Shown here piece by piece: positions 23,993-32,985 of a DNA stretch of 64,000 nucleotides. Every line of letters starts with the position of its first letter. The stretch's first letter is position 1. Origin of the DNA: Euptelea pleiosperma (Eukaryota; Streptophyta; Magnoliopsida; Ranunculales; Eupteleaceae); assembly GCA_035048495.1 (NCBI GenBank), contig CM068551.1:17176248-17240247 (forward strand). Reading direction: 5' to 3'. A program made the translations under genes and the position numbers. The notes below the pieces were generated by a model. The model did no database searches and had not been told where the DNA came from. It saw only the letters and a program-made list of their open reading frames with translations.

Positions 23993-24370
23993 TTTTCTCT
24001 ACAACTTCAATGATTTGAAACGATTTTGAACCCGAACCCAACCATCTTTCTAACTATGTCTGTCAACTGTTTGTTTTATTTTCTCAAAGACCAGTTCAAA
24101 TGTTTTCTCCACAACTTCGATGATTGAAACGGTTTTGAACCCAAACTCAAACCTTTTTCTAATTATGTATGTCAACTATTTGCTTTATTTCCTCAAAGAC
24201 CAGTCTCAAATGTTTTCTCTGCAACTTTGATAATTTGAAACGGTTTCGAATCCAAACCTAAGCCTCTTTCTAACTATATCTGTCAACTGTTTGTTTTATT
24301 TTCTCAAATACTAGTTTCAAATGTTTTCTCTTTAATTCCATGATTTGAAATGATTTTGAACCCAAACCCA
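23993..24370 (+). repeat. 110-bp tandem repeat, about 3.4 copies
   Basis: TTTTCTCT/C followed by an AACTT..GAT..TTGAAACG..TTTTGAACCC block starts at 23993, 24103, 24213 and 24324, giving a period of 110-111 bp. Each unit also carries CTGTCAACT(G/A)TTTG. The repeat is non-coding and leads directly into the minisatellite block at its right. Confidence 0.85.
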
Positions 24371-24799
24371 TATGTTATTTGTTTTTGATGTTTTTTTTTT
24401 CTTTTTGTCATCTGTTTTCTCATTGTTTGTCATTGATTTTTTCTTTTTTTTATCATATGTTTTCTTCTTTTTGTCATCTGTTGTTTCATTGTTTATATAT
24501 TTTCTCCTTTTTTATCATCTATTTTCTCATTTATTATCTCTTTCTCTGTCATCGATTTTCCCCTTTTGTCATTTGTTTTCTCTTTTTTGTCATCTGCTAT
24601 CTGTTTGTTTGTCATATGTTTTTTTCCTATTATGTTATCTATTTTTTCTATTTGTCATTTGTTTTTTCCTTTTTGCTATATGTTTTGTCCCTGTCTGTCA
24701 TATGTTTTGTCCTCATCTGTCATCTATTTTCCCTTAGTTTGTCATCTATTTACATGTACTTTGCTTTAATTATTTGATTATTTGTTATCTATTTTTACA

Positions 24800-25070
24800 G
24801 TTAGATAATTTTGTGATTGAGAAGCTCAATGAGATTCTTCCTATTCTGAAGAAGAGTGAAATATATGGCTCACCCATCATCCTTAAAAAGGAAGTTTTCT
24901 GTAAGTAGAATATTGCAGTGCCATATGAAATAAAGAGGAAATTTGATTCCAAGGAGAAGAGTACCCTATATACTTCCAAGAGGAAAATGAGTACTCTAAA
25001 GAGGGTGGATCTTGTTGTGGTCATTGAGAGTCCCCGAAAGGCTTCTTCAACTGGAACCTAATTTCTGGTG
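24800..25070 (+). pseudogene. Unidentified coding-like remnant
   Basis: A frame reads LDNFVIEKLNEILPILKKSE then SPIILKKEVF, followed by stops; a later stretch reads KRKMSTLKRVDLVVVIESP. The composition (Lys/Glu-rich, low stop density) looks like decayed protein-coding sequence, probably of a transposon, given the minisatellite around it. I do not recognise the family. Confidence 0.3.
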
Positions 25071-25221
25071 AGCCCATTATACTGGAAGAGATATTCAAGT
25101 TTTAAAATGGGCTAATCATGACCATGATCATTGGATTTTGTCACTTGCATCATTCAACAAAGGACTTCTAGATTTGGGAGAGGACCCTTGATTTTATGGC
25201 CATTTTTATAAATAACCAACA

Positions 25222-25636
25222 TCTATACTATTATAAGCGAGAACCGAGGTTGGTCCATGCCCACACGCCACACGCCCCTCTCTACTTTAAAGGCAAAACC
25301 TTGCATCATTAAATTCCCCAGGTTGTCAAACACGCAGACGTCCCTCATTAATGATGATGAGGAACCATAGTATAAGCCATGTGGCACACTCTTAAGGATT
25401 TTTAGCAGTACTTGGGTACTCAAATCCAAAGGTTTGAAATCACTAATTAGGCTGATATTTGGTATTTAGGACCACCTAGGGATGGGACAAACATTCAAAT
25501 CCTTAAAAATCACTAATCAAGCTGATTTTTTGCATGTAGGTCAACCTAGGGATGCGCCAAACATCGATATGGTCAGTGATCTTTAAGTTTGTGCCACGTG
25601 TAAGGTCCATGTGCATCGCACGTGGCGTTCCCCTAG
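25222..25636 (+). mobile_element. Non-autonomous Helitron, complete (415 bp)
   Basis: The second full copy of the family at 119-623: starts TCTATACTATTATAAGCG after a host A, ends CTAG before a host T. The terminal hairpin is GCCACGTG (25593-25600) with CACGTGGC (25619-25626), 6 nt before CTAG. It is shorter than copy 1 through internal loss. It is inserted within the left minisatellite region. Confidence 0.85.
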
Positions 25637-25884
25637 TTTTTATAATATAAATGATTTTATTTGTTTATTGATCTGCTTGTTCATACCCGGTCATCTGTTT
25701 GTACATAATATATCATCTCTTGGCTTTATTATGTCATCTATTTGCACAGAATTTGTCATCTGTTTGTTATGTATATGTCATCTGTTTGCACATTTCTTCA
25801 ACTCGGCTATGTAGCTCGTTAGATATTGGTAAGACTAGCCGAAGATTTCTTTGATTTGAAATTCAATTTATATAATCAAACCAT

Positions 25885-27235
25885 GTGAAGAAATCAAAAC
25901 AGATGACAAAAGTGTCAAAAAAGATGACAAGAGTGTCAAAATAGATGACAAAAATGCCAAAACATATGATAATAGTATATGGAGCAGAACCAACTGACCA
26001 TAAAATTGTTTTTCACTTATCACACTCTTTAGTATATGGAGCATAACTAAACTTCAAACAAACCAATACTAGTGGATACGCTTGGAGGAACATCTACTTC
26101 TATCTTTGATTTTTTCACCTTTTAGACGAGGAAATAGTTCTTTCTTAGTGTCGGTGGGTGATACGATTAGTGGTAAATTCTTTATGACCAACAAAACCTT
26201 CTCCATCTACTACCTTTTCGGTTGTTTCTGCATCCCATCTTACATATTTAATAGTTGGGCTAACTAACTTGGATCTCATGGGGAGTATATCATCACGAAT
26301 CTCATATGTATCATTTGTATCACTCAACAAAATGTAATCACCAAATGAATTATCAAAAGTGTCAAATGACACATATAAACCAGATGAGTAGTTTGTAACA
26401 AAAAAGGCATTGAAAAACAGATGACAAGAGTGTACAAAACAAATGACAGTTTACAAAATAAATGACAAGTGTATACAAAATAGATGACAAGAATGTCAAA
26501 ACATGTGATATTATTGACGTTTATGCTCCCTAGGTACTTCTTGTATTGTAATTCGGTGATAGATGTAGATTTGGATAAGAAGTGGTCCTGCGAGATTATG
26601 AGTTCCTCGTCTAAGAGTTCTATAAGTTCTTGATAGAGCTTCACCTTTTTGCTTCTTTGATTTTGCATGCAAAAGAATGGTTGTGGTGCCATGTAAATAG
26701 TCTCACAAACTCTATTAGATGACTGGAGCTTTGCATTTCCTTTGTCAGGAGTCTTAGTTTTTTCCAATCCACATATTTTCAGTTTCTGCACTCTATTTGA
26801 TTGTATCTCCCACTATGTACCTCCCACTCGGGTTGTACTCATTTATTTCCATCAAGGCAGATCTGCCAAGTCTTTCGCAATGCACCCATTCCAAGTTCCT
26901 GTACCACATTTGTATTCACGACATCCTTTTTTTTTTTTATCTTCTATTACCTCATCGCAAAGGCATAACTTATCTAAACTTTTATTTAAAAATTAGATGG
27001 CAAAGAGTGGAGAAACATATGACAAGAATGGACAAGCAAATGACAATAATAGAAAAATAAATAACAAGAGTGGACAAACAGATGACAAGAGTAGACAAAC
27101 ATATGACAATAATGGACAAACAGATGATAATAATAGAAAAATAGATGACAAGAGTGGACAAACAGATGACAAGAGTATACAAAATAGATGATAAGAGTGG
27201 ACAAACAAATGACATGCAATAGTGGACAAACAAAT
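25885..27235 (-). repeat. CAGATGACAA minisatellite, right blocks (inverted orientation)
   Basis: Blocks at 25885-25975, 26415-26520 and 26995-27235 carry units such as ACAAACAGATGACAAGAGTG, the reverse complement of the motif in the left blocks. The last block is the most regular, with a 21-bp spacing, so its translation on the plus strand is a seven-residue repeat (DDKSGQT type). All three minus-strand frames are open across it, a property of the repeat and not evidence for genes. Confidence 0.75.
26324..26791 (-). pseudogene. Unidentified ORF, probable transposon remnant
   Basis: An open frame of 155 codons on the minus strand. The first part reads ERT-like lysine/glutamine-rich sequence including VKLYQELIELLDEELIISQD and YKKYLGSINVNN; the last third is just translated minisatellite (CHLF repeats). 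No domain is recognised. A short frame at 26145-26372 on the same strand (SPTIKYVRWDAETTEK) may be part of the same decayed gene. Host-gene status is unlikely. Confidence 0.3.
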
Positions 27236-27246
27236 GTTGAAGAACA

Positions 27247-27618
27247 TTTAATGCAAAAAGTACAACAAAGCAAATCAAACAACTTTGTATGACAATCGTA
27301 CTTGTCAAAACCCTCTTTCTTGAGTAAACTTTTGATGACTATGGGCTATCATCAAATCCCATGACTACCAATGAGTTTTTGGTACGTACACCGATTGCTT
27401 TTTGCCACGCACCCATGTGAGTATTTTTTATGATTTCTTTTTAAGCACCGGGTACATGGCAAAGCACTCGGGGTACGTGCCGAAATTAAACTCATTGGTA
27501 GTCATGGGATGTGATGACACCTCATAGTTATTAAAGGTTTACTCAAGAAGAGGGCTTTGACAAGTACGGTTGTAATAAAAAGTTGATTGATTTGCTTCAT
27601 TGTACTTTTTGCATTAAA
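27247..27618. repeat. Large inverted repeat, ~130-bp arms
   Basis: The left arm 27247-27378 (TTTAATGCAAAAAGTAC ... CCAATGAGTTT) pairs with the right arm 27488-27618 (AAACTCATTGGTAG ... GTACTTTTTGCATTAAA). Matching runs include GAGTAAACTTT / AAAGGTTTACTC and CCCATGACTACCAATGAG / its complement. The 109-bp spacer is also partly self-complementary (GGTACGT/ACGTGCC). The structure abuts the right end of the minisatellite. Confidence 0.85.
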
Positions 27619-27959
27619 AAATACAACTTCCTTTTGTTTTGAGAGGGTATTAATGTTTGAAAATGAGTCCAAATTAACACTGAGGGAATTTTGAAAAGTT
27701 ATTGACATTCTGGTAATAAACTGCGAAATTATTTTTTCTCTTCTTCTAAGGTGCTTCGATAGGTGATAACTCGTCATTTTATACATTTTTTCTCATTTAC
27801 CGCAATGTGTTATCAAAAGTGTCCTACGCATATCTTTATTTTTTACACATAAAGTAGAGAATTATCTATTTTTGTGACTTTTCTTACATCTAGGGAATTT
27901 CATGAGCATAAGGGCATTTCGGGACTTCCATAATAATAGGCTTACATTAATTTCGTTGT

Positions 27960-30009
27960 TGTTTGTGTAGGTGAGCCAACACAATGCCTAAAGGAGGGTG
28001 CTAAAGTGCAAATTCAAGGACTCGATACAACCCGGTGCTACAGCCCAGTACCAAAGCTCACTCTCAAAGCTTGTCAAACTCAAGTCCAATCACAAGAATT
28101 CAAATCCAAAAAAAGGCTAGTAGGCCACACTGCCAAGTATGTGGGCCACGATATTGATCATGATGACGATCCAAGACACGGGCCATTACGTTGGACCACT
28201 TTGATGGGTCGCGTTGATAGACTAATGGGCCATGGTGTGGAATCGACAATTTTGGATTTTCCAATAAGGCAAACCAAGAACATGGGCCAAGATAGTCGGT
28301 CAGCATGTGTGTTTGGCTAAGACGTCAGAACACGGTTTTGGAAATCCGAAGGTGCGTACCAACATGTGGGTCAGGATGTGGGCCGAATTGGAGGGCCAAG
28401 TTGATGATCCAATATAAATGATCGTGTCAACACAATGGATAAATGCGGGGTATGCAATAATTGTTTTAGCAAACATGTGTGGGATATTACTAAAAGAATA
28501 TGGCCAGTGTATTTTTTTCTCTTTCCAAGCAAAAGGCTTTAATATTAAAAAAAAAAAAGAGTTTTGATATTTTAAAAAGAAAAGATCTCTTTTCCTAAAA
28601 CAAAGATGGTCGGTTGGCATATTTGAAAACCTTTTGATGTTGAAATGAAGAAAGAAAATATTATTTTAATGAAAAAAAATAAGTTCAAGACATTTTTTTA
28701 ATATAAAAAAGTAGCTCAAGTTTTATTTGCTAAAAGATAAAATGGTTTTCTTTATATTGTCAAGAGTTGAAAATTGCTAAAAGATGAGGACGTGTTCCAT
28801 CCTTTCCAAATAGGTAAAGTTGAATTTTGAAATTTAAAAAAGAGGTTTTGAAAAATTTAGGGTGGTTTTTAAAAAAGAATGAAAGAAGTCAACATGTTTT
28901 ACAAAAAAAAAAGATTCTTTACTCAAAAGAAAATAGCGAAATGTGTTGGCTTGTTTTTATTTTAAAAACAAGGGTAGTTTTAAAAAATAGAAGATGGTTT
29001 TTCTAAAAGGGGGAGATACGTCTCTACACCTTATAAAAGTCTTTGGGCGGCATTGGTTTCCTTTCCTTGGACCGAGGATCGGGGATCGCACTTTTACAAT
29101 CTCTACTTCGACTCACATCTCTCTCTTGGCACAACATCTCTCAAGTAACACATTTTCTTTGTTACTTTGGCTGATAGTCTTCGTCAACATAACTCTCATT
29201 CATAGCTCTCGAATCACTTCTCACAGCATCACATCTTAGGTGTGTTTGGAGTCTGACATAGGACGTGCAGATTCTCTACACCTTTTGTTCTCTTCTTGTA
29301 TTTTTTTTTTGTTTTCTTTTGTTGGGTTGTTTAGTTAATCCATTGTTCATGGACATGGTCGGCTAAGCGCCTAGTTAAGGTTATGGGCAAAGCCTAACGC
29401 TTCTTTTATGGATCTTCTTTTGATCATCGTAGGTGTGTTATTGATGGAAGAATGTTAAGTTAGCAGAGACTAATTAATTGTTGAAAAGAAAAGATTAAGA
29501 GTCTATACAATCTCTCGATTCATCATAATTAATCGATATGATGAATGCTTGAGATGTCCTGTGCCTCATTAATCGATATTAAGTTGTTTAATTCTCCGTT
29601 ATTTAATTATCTTGCTTTGGATTTGTTTATTATATTCATCGTTATATTTTTCGATTAAAATAAATTATTATTTGTTATTTGATTGAGAAAAAAATTAATC
29701 AGAAGAGAGATGTAAGAGAAGAATTAGGTAGATCCCTGAAACCTTAGCATTCTCTCTGATATTTGATCATTACTCTCTACATTATTGTTCCACTTCTTAA
29801 TACAAAAATCATTAATTAATTGCATTTAGTTAGTTCTCCCTCTCTCTTTTCTTTTTCTTTAGTGGTTTCGTATCCGTAGTTCTTACGCACAAGTCAATCC
29901 CTGTGGATTCGATCTTGTAAAAGTACTACAATAAAACTTATACACTTGCAAGTAAAACTACCCTAGACGGTTGGTTCGATTTTTTGGATCAAAAGTTCGG
30001 GCGTAACAA
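27960..30009 (+). mobile_element. Probable LTR-retrotransposon remnant (LTR and leader)
   Basis: There is no protein domain. A CTTATAAAAGT TATA-like box (near 29030) is followed by a CT-rich leader; around 29890-30000 comes CAAGTCAATCCCTGTGGATTCGATC, then ACACTTGCAAGTAAAAC and TTGGATCAAAAGTTCGGGCG, wording typical of the leader just upstream of the gag region in Tat-lineage Ty3 elements, although the usual GGCGCCGTTGCC is absent. The text breaks directly into LINE sequence at about 30010. Boundaries were not determined. Confidence 0.45.
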
Positions 30010-31978
30010 CAGGGTAATATTCCTTTGTCCCTTTCCCTTTTTATCCTTGGGATGAATGTCCTGTCCGCCATGCTCAAGAGAGCTGAGAGGATAACCATAT
30101 CCATGGTATCAAATTCTCGAGAGGAGGACTCCCAATTTCCCATCTTCTCTTTGTCGATAATTGCATTATTTTTTTTTTATAGAGCTAACATGGTAGAAAC
30201 CCATTTTTTGAAAGATCTTCTTCTAGAATTTTGCAAAGCCTCAGGTCAAGAGATCTACCTGGATAAATCGGAGATTATGTTTACCCACAGATATATCGCA
30301 ATCATAAGAAGATCCTTTCTTCAGATTAAGAATCTTCATATTTCAGAAAGATACTTGGGCACTCCGTTGTTCGTGGGACGATCTAAATCCAAATTTTCTT
30401 CTTTCATTCAGGAAAAAGTTGCACATTTTAGTAGTGGCTGGCGAGTTTGTACTCTAGCAGAGGTCGGGAGGAACCACGTTGATCAAGGAGGTTGCCACAA
30501 CCATTTCGGTCTATCAAATGCAATCTTTTTTGCTTTCTAAATCTCTATGCAGCAAGCTAGACTCTCATCAGTTACTTCTGGTGGAATGGCTTATTGGACA
30601 AACGTACTATTCATCTCACCAACTGGGCAGATCTGTTTCAACTTAAGAATCTAGGAGGTTTGGGTTTTCAATTGTTTCATCACATGAACATTGCCCTTCT
30701 CGCCAAAAATGTATGGAAAGTCCTGAACCAACCGATGTCGCAACTTGCTCGTGTGCTTAAAGCACTCGACTTTCCTCACCAATCCTTTCTCCGAGCGTCT
30801 TGTAAACCCACAGATTCTTGGTGCAGGAAGAGCGCGCATCCTAACTGCAAAGAATTCCATAAAGGAACATCGCATTTAGAGGATTCCTAATGGGGAAAAC
30901 ACGGACATTTGGGAAGACCCCTGGGTGTTTGAGTTAGTGCAGGAAGAGCATCCTAATTGCAAAGAATTCCATAAAGGAACATCGCATTTGGAGGGTTGCT
31001 AATGGGGAAAACACAGACATTTGGGAAAACCCCTGGGTGTTTGACTTACTTGGTTTTATTCAAATGGGTCTGATACTTCCAGATTCATCTTGCAAACAGA
31101 TGGCTGATCTAATCACTACAGGGCACTCGTGGATTGAAGATTTAATTAACGAATGGTTTAACAACATTGCCCGTTCCCTCATTCAGAAACCCAATCAATC
31201 ATCAACTGGAGCGAGATTGCATTTATTGGGCCCCGTCTCCCGAAAGGATCCTTTGGCGTCAAATTTGTCTATGTACGATACACCCTCCGTCTTAGGGAAC
31301 TCGGGCCCTAACCATTTCGTCTTATGTCGTCTGGTCAACTATCTGGCATCTTCCAATCCCATAAATGGTCCAATTTTTTATGTGGCGTCTCATCAGTGAT
31401 ATCCTTCCCACCAGGTCCAAGCTCTCTTCTCGTATACCTCATATCAACCCTGCCTGTCCGCGGTGTTCGCATGATTCAGAAGACTATCATGTCTTGTTCC
31501 ACTGTCCTTTCAGTGCTCAATTATGGTTTGCTTCGACATTCTCTAATCGGACTTACCTTCTATCCAATGCAGACATCCTTAATTGGATATGGGATCATAT
31601 AAAAAAGGGCCCAAGAAAAAAAGTAACCCAAGATACAGATATCTGTTGGCCTATGCTTGTACCCTCTTATGGAGACTGGAAAGCCAGGAATGCTACCACA
31701 TTTGCCTCATCTCCCCCGATTCCCAAGCCCTTTTGAGTCACATTCCTCATTATATCTTGCTGGATCCTCAACAGGAGGCTGCCTGCTGCCCTCGGTTACG
31801 TAACTATACTGCTCGTACTATTGTCCAGCGGGAACGTACTTTCTCTCACCCCCCCCTTTCGTGGCACTCTTAACACCCCTAAATGGCTTCGCTCAGCTCA
31901 TTTCAAGTAGGTGGCGAGAGTTGATACAGGGTACTAGGGGTGGTGTCTTATTTTGTTAGACTTACAAAGAAAAAAAAA
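30010..31978 (+). mobile_element. 5'-truncated LINE: reverse transcriptase to zf-RVT, degenerate
   Basis: The sequence enters mid-RT with LSLSLFILGMNVLSAMLKRA. HFLKDLLLEFCKASGQEIYL and SERYLGTPLFVGRSKSK are RT blocks; LTNWADLFQLKNLGGLGFQ and ALLAKNVWKVLNQPMSQLAR follow. At 31365 on, FFMWRLISDILPTRSKLSSR and CPRCSHDSEDYHVLFHCPFS form the zf-RVT domain. The catalytic F(A/V)DD is FVDN in a locally shifted frame near 30145-30165, so it is inactive. Several frameshifts and a 114-118-bp internal direct duplication (about 30821-30938 and 30939-31055) are present. The A-run at about 31971-31978 marks the 3' end. Confidence 0.88.
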
Positions 31979-31994
31979 CCTGCCAAACTCCACG

Positions 31995-32364
31995 GACCGG
32001 TCTTTTTTGACCGGCTCCCGTTACATGACATAATATGAGCCATGTGTCACACTCTTAGAGGACTCTGACCGTATGGATGCTTGGTCAATCCTTAGCTGGA
32101 TCTATAAACCAAAAATCAGTCTGATTAGTGATATCTAGGCGTTGGAGTTAGACTTATTTTCATGGGTTGATCTCAACTGTGGGAATTTGAGCAGTGTTTG
32201 AGGTACAAAGATCCAAAGGTTTGAAATTACTCATCAAGCGGATTTTTAGTTTGTAGGCCCATCTAGGGATTGGACCAACATCCATATGGTCAGAGTCCTT
32301 TAAGAGTGTTCCACGTGGCTCATATTGTGTCATGTAATAGGAGCCGGTCAAAAAAGGCCGGTCC
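31995..32364. mobile_element. Foldback MITE, near-complete palindrome
   Basis: The left end GGACCGGTCTTTTTTGACCG and the right end (reverse complement GGGACCGGCC..TTTTTTGACC) match, and the match continues inward through TTACATGACA..ATATGAGCCA and ACTCTGACCGTATGGATG / CATCCATATGGTCAGAGT almost to the centre. It shares its inner arms with the Helitron interiors but has different ends. It is non-coding, inserted next to the LINE poly(A). Confidence 0.8.
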
Positions 32365-32384
32365 CAGGAGCCCGACCCAATTGT

Positions 32385-32985
32385 TAAGGCCCTGTTTGGG
32401 ATAATACTATGGTGCAACATCTGATGATCTGATACAATTCCAATTGTATCATTAACCATGGATGATACAATTGGATGTACCACATTCCAACCGCTTACCC
32501 AACTCTTGGATGTACCACATTCCAATTGTTTCATTAATTGGATCATCTTAACCATGCAAGTGATGCCTTTGATGGATCATCAGTATCATCTACATCTTAT
32601 CTCAAATGTTTGGAGTCCGCAACATCCGATGATCTGATACATTTGATTGTGGATATGTTGACTGCACGGCCTATCAATTAGGTGATCAGGATGAATTTTG
32701 CACCAATTGGATCATTATATCATTCAATTGGGCTAGACATAAAACCAGTCCGATTGGATGATCCTGACCACCCATCATACTGTATTCAATTTGAATGGCC
32801 AGAAATACAAAAGGGTAAAATTCTAAACGAAAAAAAGTTCTATTTATCTAACGGTTCAGAGGTTTTATGAAAGGGAAAACTTCAACAAGGTCTCTTGCCT
32901 CAATGGGGTCCACTTTACCTTATTAAAGCCCTCAAAAGGAAAATCTCTCTCTCTGAAGAAAAAAGAGGTCATAGCAGCAGGAGGG
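32385..32985. other. Upstream region of eIF(iso)4E with a MITE remnant
   Basis: From 32391 GGCCCTGTTTGGGATAAT starts a repeat-rich stretch in which GATGATCTGATACA and TGGATGTACCACATTCCAA each occur twice, like the end of a PIF/Harbinger MITE; the matching right end is not seen. 32700-32985 is presumably promoter and 5' UTR, with a CTCTCTCTCT tract at about 32945. No clear TATA box. Confidence 0.45.

Larger units (their letters stand above)
24385..25800 (+). repeat. TCATCTGTTT minisatellite, left blocks
   Basis: Two blocks (24385-24760 and about 25655-25800) of degenerate units built on TTTGTCATCTGTTTTCTC / TCATCTGTTTGT, roughly 20-24 bp apart. The motif strand here is TCATCTG. Between them lie a piece of coding-like sequence (24800-25070) and a complete Helitron (25222-25636). 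Blocks right of about 25880 carry the same motif in reverse complement. Confidence 0.75.

Noticed and set aside
24372..24777. Three overlapping plus-strand frames of hydrophobic FFSLFVICHL-type sequence resembling membrane proteins
   Set aside because: They are T-rich minisatellite read in all three frames; no frame is favoured.
24385..27235. Regularly spaced short repeats that might suggest a CRISPR array
   Set aside because: Eukaryotic nuclear DNA; units are degenerate, contiguous minisatellite without unique spacers and without cas genes.
26982..27308. Three overlapping minus-strand frames (CHLFVHS / LSTLVI repeats)
   Set aside because: Same minisatellite in reverse; openness in every frame reflects the repeat.
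28006..28320. 104-codon plus-strand frame with many GGGCCA/TGGGCC motifs
   Set aside because: No domain and repeat-like composition in the probable LTR region; TGGGCC-type text is common in plant LTRs.
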